A model generated the notes under the pieces. It was given only the letters and a program-made list of their open reading frames with translations, made no database searches and was not told the DNA's origin. From DATNNN01 sp035601815 (GTDB lineage: Bacteria > Pseudomonadota > Alphaproteobacteria > Rhizobiales > Xanthobacteraceae): a stretch of 22,293 nt of DNA. Positions 8,006 through 15,071 of this stretch are shown piece by piece. The position numbers were made by a program, and so were the translations under genes. Position 1 is the first letter of the stretch, and each line of letters starts with the position of its first letter. The stretch is taken from the NCBI GenBank assembly GCA_035601815.1, contig DATNNN010000047.1, positions 1-22,293 on the forward strand. The letters run 5' to 3'.

Positions 8006-9853
8006 TCAGGAGTCTCGCGCCACCGGCTTAATGCCGAGTGTAACATGGACGCGCTGTAGCGCGGCGAGCGCGTCCGTGCCCGCGCCTACGGGCTCGGCGC
8101 CAACGATCGCGCTCTTCGGCCGGCCGGCGACGAACACGAGCTCGGCGTCTTTCAGAGCGCGGGCGGCCGTCTTGCCATCGGCCGCAAGCCGTGTGTCGGA
8201 AGCGCACAGGCACGCGAGCGAGGCTCCGGAGCGCTTGAACGCCTCGGCCATCTCCTTGACCGACGCAAACCCGTCATTGCTGATTGCTGCGATGCCGCCC
8301 GCTTCGAACAAGCTCTTCGCGAACATCGCCTGCTCGCCGAAGTCGGCCGCCGTGCCGAGGTTGGCGAGAAAGATTTGCGGCCGCTTGCCCTTGGCGGCGG
8401 CCGCGTCGGCGGCATCGCGCAGCCGCTCGAACGGTTCGGCGACGCGAATGCGCGGCAGCGCCTCTACCGTGACCTTCGGATCGATCCCGGGCGCCGCCGG
8501 TCGCGGCACATCGAGCACGGCGACGGGCGGCTCGTTCAGATCGGGATATTCGCTGGTCCCGGTGATGGCCTCCGTGCGATGCGCCACGTCGCGGGCGCGC
8601 GCCTCGCGCACCGGGGCGACGGCGCGCTGGATCAGGCCCGAGGCGAGGGCGGCGGCGAGGCCGCCCGCCTTCTCGGTCTTCTGGAACAGCTTCCATGCGG
8701 CGGCGGCAAGCTTCTCCGTCAAATCCTCGATCGCCCCCGCGCCGGCGCCGGGATCGGCTACCCGGTGCAGGTTCGTCTCCTCCAGGAGAATGAGTTGGGT
8801 GTTGCGCGCGATGCGCCGCGCCAAACGATCGGGCAGTCCGAGCGCCGCGCTATGGGGCTGCACGGTGATCACGTCCGCGCCACCGAGGCCGGCGGCGAAG
8901 GCCGCGACCGTCGCGCGCAGCCAGTTGACGTAAGGATCCCGCCGGGTGGTCATGCGCCACGCGGTCTCCGCGTGCAGCCGGATCGGTTGGGGGACAAGGC
9001 CTGCAGCTTCCTCCAGCCGCGCCCACAGCTTGCGCATGGCGCGGAACTTCGCGAGCGAGAGGAACTGGTCGGCGTCGGCCGCGAGCATGAACGCGATCTG
9101 CCGCCGGCCCGCGTCGAGATCGACGCCGGCCGCCTCCAGTCCGCGCCAGTAGGCCACGGCCGCGCCGAGCGCAAAGGCGAGCTCCTGCGCCTCCGCGCCG
9201 CCGGCATCGTGGATCGCGCGTCCGTCGGCGAGAAAGGCCTGACCACGGAAGCCGCCGGGCAGAAGCGCGGCCACGAACCGCGCGCGCCGAGTAACCGCGG
9301 CGTCAGCCGGCTCGGCGAGCTCGCCGGCGCTGGTGAGTGTGCCGAGCGGATCGAAGCCAAGAGATAGATCGAGCTTGTCGGCGGCGATGCCGCGTTTCTT
9401 GGCAAGTGCCAGGATCGCCTCTGCGGCTTCCCAATCGCGGCTTGCGGCTTCGAGGCGGATGGCGATGGCGGCAAGATCGATTTCGGTAAGCGCGTGAGCG
9501 AAGGTGTTGGCGTCGATTTCCGCGAGTCCGTATCCGTTCGCGGCCGGCGCCCCCGCGACGACAAGTGCCAGCCCAGTGGCGCCGTTCGTTAGGTCTTCCA
9601 GCGCTTCGGCGTTCGCCGCCGCCGCATCCGGATGGTCGACCCGCTGCATCACGGTCCACGGCGTTCCCGCGGGCCGGCCGGCGATGGCGCGGGCGCCGGG
9701 CGCGCGCTCGTGGATCGGCTCGATCGGCACGCCGTCGCGCGTTTTCGCGACCAGGCGTTCGTAGGGCATTCCCTTCAGGGCGCGCTCGACCAGTGCCAGC
9801 CAGTCTTTGCGGCTGGCAGGGGGAAACGCGGCGGTGAGCGAAAGGTCGGCCAT
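8006..9853 (-). CDS. mutA: Methylmalonyl-CoA mutase, small subunit
   Basis: A 615-residue homologue of the catalytic subunit that pairs with it in heterodimeric methylmalonyl-CoA mutases and does not itself bind cobalamin. It shares the barrel layout, for example ARRIARNTQLILLEETNLH, which parallels RIARNTQLFLQQESGTTR in mutB. The C-terminal domain keeps the flavodoxin-like strand pattern (PQIFLANLGTAADFGEQA), but the DxHxxG cobalt-binding motif is absent. This is the expected state for a small subunit. Start ATG 9853 gives MADLSLTAAFPPASRKDW, a typical N-terminus. It begins 23 bases after folK and its TGA is one base before the mutB ATG. Many alphaproteobacteria use a single-chain mutase, so the two-subunit form is a useful lineage marker. 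Confidence 0.95.
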   Translation of the reverse strand: MADLSLTAAFPPASRKDWLALVERALKGMPYERLVAKTRDGVPIEPIHERAPGARAIAGRPAGTPWTVMQRVDHPDAAAANAEALEDLTNGATGLALVVAGAPAANGYGLAEIDANTFAHALTEIDLAAIAIRLEAASRDWEAAEAILALAKKRGIAADKLDLSLGFDPLGTLTSAGELAEPADAAVTRRARFVAALLPGGFRGQAFLADGRAIHDAGGAEAQELAFALGAAVAYWRGLEAAGVDLDAGRRQIAFMLAADADQFLSLAKFRAMRKLWARLEEAAGLVPQPIRLHAETAWRMTTRRDPYVNWLRATVAAFAAGLGGADVITVQPHSAALGLPDRLARRIARNTQLILLEETNLHRVADPGAGAGAIEDLTEKLAAAAWKLFQKTEKAGGLAAALASGLIQRAVAPVREARARDVAHRTEAITGTSEYPDLNEPPVAVLDVPRPAAPGIDPKVTVEALPRIRVAEPFERLRDAADAAAAKGKRPQIFLANLGTAADFGEQAMFAKSLFEAGGIAAISNDGFASVKEMAEAFKRSGASLACLCASDTRLAADGKTAARALKDAELVFVAGRPKSAIVGAEPVGAGTDALAALQRVHVTLGIKPVARDS

Positions 9854-9876
9854 GGCGTCTCTACGTCGCCCACCGC

Positions 9877-10371
9877 TTAGCGATGGTCAACCTCGGCGAA
9901 GCGCGCGATTCCGCTGCGGTCGAGGCGCGCAAGCGCGTCGCGCACCCGAACCCCGTTCACCACGAGATCGGGCGCGATCTCGGCGAGCGGCACCAGCACG
10001 AATGCCCGCTCCAGCAGGCGCGGATGGGGAATCTCCAGATCCGCCTCGCGGATCGTGAGATCGTCGTAGGCCAAGATGTCGATATCGAGGGTGCGGGGGC
10101 CGAAGCGGGTCTCCTGCGGCCGGTCGCGTCCCTGTGCGCGCTCGATGGCGAGCGCGGCAGTGAGCACCGAACGCGGCACTAGTTTCGTGGTGGCCCGTAC
10201 CACCTGGTTGAGGTAGCGCCCCTGCGGCACCGGCCCCCACGGGTCGGTCTCGTAGATCGCCGACTGGGCCACCGGCCGGATCGCGTGCTGCGCCAGCGCG
10301 ATCTTGCCGCGCGCGAGATGATCCGCCCGCTCGCCGAGGTTGGAGCCGAGCGCGAGATAGACCTCAGCCAT
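9877..10371 (-). CDS. folK: 6-hydroxymethyl-7,8-dihydropterin pyrophosphokinase
   Basis: A 164-residue HPPK that transfers pyrophosphate from ATP to 6-hydroxymethyl-7,8-dihydropterin, the step before dihydropteroate synthase. The N-terminal YLALGSNLGERADHL is the family opening. YETDPWGPVPQGRYLNQVV and RFGPRTLDIDILAYDD carry the pterin- and metal-binding residues, including the two Asp of DIDIL. HPRLLERAFVLVPLAEIAPD is the usual late segment. Length is normal. Its start overlaps the end of folB by 8 bases, so it is translationally coupled in a folP-folB-folK series. It ends 23 bases before mutA, so the fol and mut genes could share a transcript. Confidence 0.96.
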   Translation of the reverse strand: MAEVYLALGSNLGERADHLARGKIALAQHAIRPVAQSAIYETDPWGPVPQGRYLNQVVRATTKLVPRSVLTAALAIERAQGRDRPQETRFGPRTLDIDILAYDDLTIREADLEIPHPRLLERAFVLVPLAEIAPDLVVNGVRVRDALARLDRSGIARFAEVDHR

Positions 10372-10732
10372 CGCGACGGCGCTCGACCGTGGCCGCCACG
10401 TGGTCGATGGTGGCCGGCACCGGCGCCGAGGGCTTGCGCACCGTGACGCGCACGACGCGCGCCGACGAAAAATGCGCGAGCACGGCGGCCGCCACGTGCG
10501 CCGCCGCCGCCTCGATCAGATAGAAGCGCCGCTCGTGGAACGCGGCTTCGGCCACCGCAATCACCTCGCCGTAGTCGAGGGTGTCGGCGAGCTGATCGGT
10601 GCGCGCGGCCTTTTCCACGTCGACCTCGAGGGAGAGATCGAGGACGAAGCGCTGGCCGTGCTTGGCCTCGTCCTCGCCGACGCCGTGGCGGGCGAACGAG
10701 ACGAGGCCCACGATCTCGATCACGCCCCTCAT
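10364..10732 (-). CDS. folB: Dihydroneopterin aldolase
   Basis: A 122-residue dihydroneopterin aldolase, which converts 7,8-dihydroneopterin to 6-hydroxymethyl-7,8-dihydropterin and glycolaldehyde. Supporting motifs are FARHGVGEDEAKHGQRFVLD (the family's Y/F-x-x-HG-x-x-x-x-E segment with the conserved Glu), TLDYGEV, the LIEAAAAHVA helix carrying the pterin-anchoring Glu, and VTVRKPSAP with the catalytic Lys before the conserved Pro. Length matches the usual 115-125 residues, and the enzyme works as a ring oligomer. The ATG at 10730-10732 overlaps the folP stop in an ATGA arrangement, and its own end overlaps folK by 8 bases. This places it firmly inside a coupled folate operon. Confidence 0.95.
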   Translation of the reverse strand: MRGVIEIVGLVSFARHGVGEDEAKHGQRFVLDLSLEVDVEKAARTDQLADTLDYGEVIAVAEAAFHERRFYLIEAAAAHVAAAVLAHFSSARVVRVTVRKPSAPVPATIDHVAATVERRRDG

Positions 10733-11571
10733 CGGCCGCCCCCGCGGATCGCCTCGGCGATCCTGAGCGCCTGCACGTGCGCCGCCACGTCATGCACCCG
10801 CACGATGGCGGCGCCCGCGAGCGCCGCGATCACGCTCGCGGCAACGGTGCCGGGGAGGCGACCGTCGGGCTCGCTCGGCGACAGCCGGGCGATGAAGCTC
10901 TTGCGCGAGACGCCGATCAGGAGCGGAAACCCGAGCGCGGCGAACGTCTCGAGTCGCGCCAGGATCGTCAGGTTCTGTTCTAGCGTCTTGCCGAAGCCGA
11001 TGCCCGGGTCGAGCACGATGCGATCCGGCCGGATGCCGGCCGCCGCTGCGCGGTCGATCGCGCGGGCAAAGAAGGTCGAGATCTCGGCAAGGATGTCGAC
11101 CCCGGGGTCCGCCTTTTCGCGGTTGTGCATGATCACCACCGCGGCGTCGTGGGCGGCGACCACGGCGGCCATGCCAGGATCGCGTGCAAGACCCCACACG
11201 TCGTTCACGATGCTTGCGCCGGCCTTGAGCGCGTCTTCGGCGACCGCCGCCTTGCAGGTGTCGACCGAGATCGGTGCCCCGGTCGCCGCCGCCAGGCCCG
11301 CGATCACCGGCAGCACGCGGGCAAGCTCCGTTTCGACGTCCACCGGCTGGTGGCCGGGGCGGGTGGACTCGCCGCCCACGTCCACGATGTCGGCACCTTC
11401 GCCAACGAGCTGGAGGCCGGCGGTGATCGCCGCATCCGCCGTCGGATAACGCCCGCCGTCGGAAAAAGAATCAGGCGTCACATTGACGATCGCCATGACG
11501 AGCGTGCGGCCGCCGATGGGCAGCTTATGGCCGCGGGCGTCGAGCGCGCGTGATTTCGGTGCATCCAGCAT
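10729..11571 (-). CDS. folP: Dihydropteroate synthase
   Basis: A 280-residue TIM-barrel enzyme that joins 6-hydroxymethyl-dihydropterin pyrophosphate to p-aminobenzoate and is the sulfonamide target. Signature segments are all present: VMAIVNVTPDSFSDGG, IVDVGGESTRPGHQPV, SIVNDVWGLA, VVIMHNR, LDPGIGFGKTLEQNL, GVSRKSFIARL and VRVHDVAAHVQA. I chose ATG 11571. A TTG 12 codons upstream extends the frame but adds a non-conserved leader. No strong ribosome site is seen at either. The segment corresponding to the usual MH(M/S)RG reads MHNREKAD, a small variation. It heads the folP-folB-folK series and overlaps folB by 4 bases. A DUF4332 gene ends 77 bases upstream on the same strand. Confidence 0.96.
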   Translation of the reverse strand: MLDAPKSRALDARGHKLPIGGRTLVMAIVNVTPDSFSDGGRYPTADAAITAGLQLVGEGADIVDVGGESTRPGHQPVDVETELARVLPVIAGLAAATGAPISVDTCKAAVAEDALKAGASIVNDVWGLARDPGMAAVVAAHDAAVVIMHNREKADPGVDILAEISTFFARAIDRAAAAGIRPDRIVLDPGIGFGKTLEQNLTILARLETFAALGFPLLIGVSRKSFIARLSPSEPDGRLPGTVAASVIAALAGAAIVRVHDVAAHVQALRIAEAIRGGGR

Positions 11572-11648
11572 GGCCAAGGTCGGCCTATGAAGCGCAGCCG
11601 GGGGCAAAAAGGCAAGCCGCTAGAAACCGCGGCGTCTTGCCGGTCGGA

Positions 11649-12056
11649 TCAGTAGCTGATCTTCAACGGTAGCGCGCGTGCCTCGGCGATCCACCGTTTC
11701 ACCAGCTTCTCGCTCGGCAGCAGACGCACCAGCTTCTTGCGCGCGTTTGCCTCGGCCATCGCCTGCGCCAGCTTCGCCGGATTGCGGTACTTGAGCTCGC
11801 GTACGGTGTCGACGCCGGCTGCCTGCAAGAGCTCGGCGTACTCGCCGCCCACGCCCTTGATGCGCATGCGGTCGGCGGCATTTGCCCATTTCAGGATGGT
11901 GGCGCCGTCGATGCCGGTCTTGGCGATGAGCGCCTGGCGGCCACGCGGATCCTTCGCCGCTTCCAACAGGCGCGTGGTGGTGCGGATGCGCGCGGCCTTC
12001 AGCTTGGCGGCGAAGCCGGCGTCGATGCTGTCGATTCTGTCGATCGGGTAGGACAG
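11649..12056 (-). CDS. DUF4332 helix-hairpin-helix protein, apparent CTG start
   Basis: A 135-residue protein of the DUF4332 type with two tandem helix-hairpin-helix-like repeats. The second is clear: ADRMRIKGVGGEYAELLQAAGVDTVRELKYRNP, split here as MRIKGVGGEYAELLQ and AGVDTVRELKYRNP. The first runs from SYPIDRIDSIDAGFAAKLK to ILKWANAAD. Family members in Rhizobiales usually begin MSYPIEKI (recalled). In this gene the codon before SYPID is CTG (complement of 12054-12056), preceded by GAGG six bases upstream. From there back to an in-frame TAA there is no ATG, GTG or TTG. The first conventional start, TTG at 11966, would delete the first 30 residues and most of repeat one. The function is unknown; HhH domains often bind DNA non-specifically. 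It lies upstream of folP on the same strand. Confidence 0.82.
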   Translation of the reverse strand: MSYPIDRIDSIDAGFAAKLKAARIRTTTRLLEAAKDPRGRQALIAKTGIDGATILKWANAADRMRIKGVGGEYAELLQAAGVDTVRELKYRNPAKLAQAMAEANARKKLVRLLPSEKLVKRWIAEARALPLKISY

Positions 12057-12537
12057 GGCAAGCCTCGAATTCGGTTTGGGCGCGGCTTAGTTACCGCTCG
12101 CTTGCCGGATTGGCGAACGATTATGGGCAATGGATTTCGGAGAGCACAAGCGCTGTTCAAAAAACTTTTTTGCGGCCTCGACAAGCTCGCCGTTTCGTGC
12201 TTGTGCGCGCCGCGGGGCGTGCGAAATTATTTTTCGCGCCGAGGCGCGCGGCGGGGGCGCCGATGTGGTGCCGTCGACGGTGACGCGGGCCGACCCCGTG
12301 TTGCGCAAGGTTGCGTTGCACCGTGGCGAGACCGGCCGGCTGGCGCTGGGGCGAGACAGTAATCCCCGCCCCAGCTCCCTTGCTTTTCCCGCCGCCGTAG
12401 GCGTGAAATAACCGTCAATAGTCATAACGTATCTCCACGAACTAGTTGCAGAACCGTGCTAATTTGCTAGCCTTGCGCTCACGGAAACGTGATGCGGCGC
12501 TGCTCACGAACTCGACGCACGGCGGTCGGACGCTCGA
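12057..12537. other. 481-base divergent intergenic region with inverted repeats
   Basis: This gap separates the minus-strand DUF4332 gene from the plus-strand receiver-like gene and has no convincing coding frame. It holds several inverted repeats. One is an 8-base pair, GCACAAGC at 12144-12151 with GCTTGTGC at 12199-12206. Inside that pair is a perfect A6-C-T6 palindrome at 12158-12172. A stem GCGAAA/TTTCGC lies at 12221-12237 with a 5-base loop. A 9-base stem, GCTGGGGCG/CGCCCCAGC, lies at 12345-12375 with a 13-base loop. From about 12410 to 12470 it is more AT-rich. It may hold promoters for both flanking genes and possibly a small structured RNA, but I cannot match it to a known RNA family. 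A tRNA was ruled out because no T-loop sequence is present. Confidence 0.45.
12345..12375. repeat. 9-bp inverted repeat (stem-loop)
   Basis: Perfect arms GCTGGGGCG (12345-12353) and CGCCCCAGC (12367-12375) flank a 13-base loop. The arms are almost all G/C, so the stem would be stable as DNA or RNA. No T-run follows on either side, so it is not a standard intrinsic terminator. It sits in the long gap upstream of the receiver-like gene and could be a regulator site or part of a structured transcript. Confidence 0.5.
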
Positions 12538-12942
12538 ATGCGCTGTCTCCCCAACGCCCGCATCGTCGTCCTCGATGGCGACGCGCGCAGTCGCGTGCTG
12601 GTCTGCGCCGGGCTGACCGAGCTCGGGCTCACGCAGGTGGTGCCGGCCGGCAGTGCCAGGGAGGCGCGACAGCTCGCTGCCGAGCGGCCGATTGATCTGT
12701 GCGTCGTCGATCCGCGCGCGATCGGCCCCGAGTCTCGGACCAAGGTTTTCCCCAACCCTTTTCACGACGACGCAACGCCGGCGATCCTGGTCGCCGCCGA
12801 GACCTCGGTGGTGACGCTGGAAGCGGCGGCGGCGGCCGGCTACCGCGCGGTGATCGGGTTTCCCGTGGTGCCGCGCCTGCTCTACCGGCGCATCGGGTCG
12901 ATCCTGCAGAAGGCGCGGCGCACGGCGCGGAACGCGGGCTAG
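12538..12942 (+). CDS. Receiver-like (CheY-fold) protein, degenerate
   Basis: A 134-residue protein with the strand-helix pattern of a response regulator receiver domain and no output domain. The first strand ends in IVVLDGD (acidic Asp13/Asp15), and the phospho-acceptor position is filled by Asp58 in IDLCVVDPRAIG. The fourth strand, PAILVAAETS, has Ala where a Thr/Ser is usual. At the fifth strand the invariant Lys-Pro is replaced by GFPVV (Phe108-Pro109). The conserved Lys is therefore missing, so normal phosphoryl switching is doubtful and it may act as a constitutive protein-binding module. Start ATG 12538 is chosen; no strong ribosome site is visible. There is no histidine kinase nearby. 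It is followed 58 bases later by the M20 peptidase. The fold call is by pattern only. Confidence 0.7.
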   Translation: MRCLPNARIVVLDGDARSRVLVCAGLTELGLTQVVPAGSAREARQLAAERPIDLCVVDPRAIGPESRTKVFPNPFHDDATPAILVAAETSVVTLEAAAAAGYRAVIGFPVVPRLLYRRIGSILQKARRTARNAG

Positions 12943-13000
12943 CGGCGAGAGACCTTCCGGCCGCTTGCGCCGCCGCGTTGGATTGCTAGCTTCGCTGCAA

Positions 13001-14386
13001 ATGACCGCATCGCTTGCCGCGACCCTTGCCCACATCGACCGCGACCTCGAGAAAAGCCTGGAGCGGCTGTTCGCGCTTCTGCGCATTCCGAGTGTCTCCA
13101 CCGATCTCGCTTTCAAGTCGCAGTGCCGCGCCGCCGCAGATTGGCTTGCGCGTGAATTGAGCAGCCTCGGCTTCGATGCGAGCGTGCGTCCGACCACGGG
13201 CCATCCCATGGTGGTGGCGCACGGCCGCGGCCGCGCCAGCGGTCCGCACGTCCTGTTCTATGGCCACTACGACGTGCAGCCGCCGGATCCCTTGGAGCTT
13301 TGGCAATCGCCGCCGTTCGAACCCCGCGTCGTTGCCCGGCCGGACGGCGTGCGGCACATCGTCGGACGGGGTTCGGCCGACGACAAAGGCCAGCTCATGA
13401 CCTTCGTCGAGGCGTGCCGCGCCCTCGCCGCGACCGGCGGCCTGCCGCTGCCGATCACGATCCTGCTGGAAGGCGAGGAGGAGGCCGGCAGCCCTTCGCT
13501 CAAGCCGTTTCTGGACGCGCACCGCGACGAGCTGAGGGCCGATGTGGCGCTCGTCTGCGACACGGATATGTGGGACGCCGACACCCCGGCTGTCACCACC
13601 ATGCTGCGTGGGCTCGTGCTCGAGGAGGTGATCGTGCGCGGGGCGGCGCACGATCTGCATTCTGGCCTATTTGGCGGCGCCGCGGTGAATCCGATCCGCA
13701 CCCTCGCACACATCCTCGCCGATCTGCATGATGGCGAGGGCCGCGTGGCCGTCCCTGGGTTCTATGACGGCGTCGGCGAGCTCGACGCCGAGATCAAGGC
13801 CCAGTGGTCGGCGCTTACCTTCGACGAGCGGCGCTTTCTCGCGGACATAGGCCTGTCGGTCCCCGCTGGAGAGCGGGGCCGCGGCGTGCTTGAGCAGATC
13901 TGGTCGCGGCCGACCTGCGACGTGAACGGCATCGTCGGCGGTTACACCGGCGAGGGTTCCAAGACCGTGATTCCGGCACGGGCTTCGGCGAAGGTCTCGT
14001 TTCGCCTGGTCGGCGATCAGGATCCGCTCAAGGTGCAGGAGGCCTTCCGCGCCTTTGTCCGCGCGCGTCTCGGGCCCAACGACAAGGCCGCCTTTCTCTC
14101 CCATGGCGCGAGCCCGGCATTGCGACTGCCGCTGTCATCGCCGTATCTCGCAAAAGTCCGCGCGGCGCTCGCGGACGAGTGGCGGCGGCCGGCCGTGCTC
14201 AAGGGCTCGGGCGGCTCGATCCCCATCGTCGGCGCCTTCAAGCGCGAGCTCGGCATGGATTCGCTCCTGGTCGGCTTCGGCCTCGACGACGACCGCATCC
14301 ATTCGCCGAACGAGAAGTATGACCTGAAGTCGTTCCACAAAGGCGCCCGTTCATGGGCGCGCGTTCTCGCCGCGCTCGCTGGGTGA
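13001..14386 (+). CDS. M20 family dipeptidase / metallopeptidase
   Basis: A 461-residue di-zinc peptidase of the M20 family, close to the CNDP-type dipeptidases. Metal-site residues are visible in order: His89 and the adjoining acidic Asp91 (YGHYDVQPPD), bridging Asp127 (GRGSADDKG), catalytic base Glu160 with ligand Glu161 (EGEEEAGS), Asp187 (VCDTDMWD) and His434 (IHSPNEKYD). The inserted dimerisation or lid domain lies between about 200 and 390. I chose ATG 13001; the frame extends to a TTG at 12965, but that leader is not conserved in character. No signal peptide is seen, so it is cytoplasmic. The dipeptide substrate is unknown. Its TGA directly abuts the complementary TAA of the convergent dehalogenase gene with no spacer. 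Confidence 0.92.
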   Translation: MTASLAATLAHIDRDLEKSLERLFALLRIPSVSTDLAFKSQCRAAADWLARELSSLGFDASVRPTTGHPMVVAHGRGRASGPHVLFYGHYDVQPPDPLELWQSPPFEPRVVARPDGVRHIVGRGSADDKGQLMTFVEACRALAATGGLPLPITILLEGEEEAGSPSLKPFLDAHRDELRADVALVCDTDMWDADTPAVTTMLRGLVLEEVIVRGAAHDLHSGLFGGAAVNPIRTLAHILADLHDGEGRVAVPGFYDGVGELDAEIKAQWSALTFDERRFLADIGLSVPAGERGRGVLEQIWSRPTCDVNGIVGGYTGEGSKTVIPARASAKVSFRLVGDQDPLKVQEAFRAFVRARLGPNDKAAFLSHGASPALRLPLSSPYLAKVRAALADEWRRPAVLKGSGGSIPIVGAFKRELGMDSLLVGFGLDDDRIHSPNEKYDLKSFHKGARSWARVLAALAG

Positions 14387-15049
14387 TTACAGGCGAAGCT
14401 CGGCGAGGCCGGCGAGGTCGAAGACCACGGCGCGTGGTCGCGCCTCGGGATATTCATCGGCGGCACGGCCGCGGTTGATCCAGATTGCCGCGAGTCCGGC
14501 GTCGCTGGCGCCCGCCACGTCCCAGCGGTTTGACGATACGAAGGCGATGTCGGCCGCCGGCACGCCGATCGCGCCGATCGCGAGTTCGTACACCGCGCGC
14601 CGCGGCTTGTAGGTCTTGATCGCGTCGACCGAGATCACGTGGTCGAGGAAAGGAGCGAGGCCGGCCGCCGCGACGGCGGCGTTCAGCATGGCGGGCGACC
14701 CATTCGACAGGATCGCGGTGGTGTGGCCCTGTTCCTTGAGCGCGGCGAGCGCGGTGCGGGCATCGGGAAAGGCATCGAGCTCGCGATAGGCTTCGAGCAG
14801 CGACGCCTTTATGCGCCGGTCGACGTGGGGAAAGCGGGAGAGCGCGAAGTCGAGGGCGCGTTTGGTGAGCGTCCAGAAGTCGTCGTAGCGATCCCGCAGC
14901 GTGAGATTCCAGGCGTATTCGAGCTGCTTGGTTCGCCACAGCTCCGACAGGCGATCGGCGTCCGGCCCGATGCGGGCGCGCTGCCGCGCAATCGCCGCAT
15001 GAACGTCGAACAGCGTTCCATAGGCATCGAAAACAAAAGCGCGGATCAT
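14387..15049 (-). CDS. Haloacid dehalogenase, type II ((S)-2-haloacid dehalogenase-like)
   Basis: A 220-residue HAD-superfamily hydrolase of the L-2-haloacid dehalogenase branch, which displaces halide from 2-haloalkanoates through an Asp-ester intermediate. All active-site positions of that branch can be matched: nucleophile Asp8 and Thr12 in FDAYGTLFD, Arg39 in WRTKQLEYAW, Ser115-Asn116 in LSNGSP, Lys148 in TYKPRR, Tyr154 in VYELA, and Ser172/Asn174/Asp177 in VSSNRWDVAGA. I chose ATG 15049, which lies 22 bases after the preceding gene's end. A longer frame from 15091 would overlap it and adds a non-conserved leader. The complete residue set makes true dehalogenase activity likely, although the natural substrate is unknown. 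It follows a membrane glycosyltransferase-like gene on the same strand. Confidence 0.92.
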   Translation of the reverse strand: MIRAFVFDAYGTLFDVHAAIARQRARIGPDADRLSELWRTKQLEYAWNLTLRDRYDDFWTLTKRALDFALSRFPHVDRRIKASLLEAYRELDAFPDARTALAALKEQGHTTAILSNGSPAMLNAAVAAAGLAPFLDHVISVDAIKTYKPRRAVYELAIGAIGVPAADIAFVSSNRWDVAGASDAGLAAIWINRGRAADEYPEARPRAVVFDLAGLAELRL

Positions 15050-15071
15050 GCCCGGCGCTCCGCGCCGCGGT

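Noticed and set aside
6376..8031. A 551-codon open frame on the plus strand, antisense to mutB
   Set aside because: Its translation is Arg/Asp/His/Gly-rich without domain character, as expected opposite a high-GC gene, and mutB is unmistakable on the other strand.
12130..12411. Plus-strand frame containing RDSNPRPS, a string often seen when tRNA genes are translated
   Set aside because: The underlying bases lack a T-loop (TTCRANY) with a flanking 5-base stem and a cloverleaf cannot be drawn, so no tRNA was called.
12087..12425. A 112-codon minus-strand frame starting at ATG 12425 with GGAG upstream
   Set aside because: Codon use is unlike its neighbours, it runs through the inverted repeats, and it overlaps no known family. 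Too weak to call a gene, though the ribosome-site-like sequence was noted.
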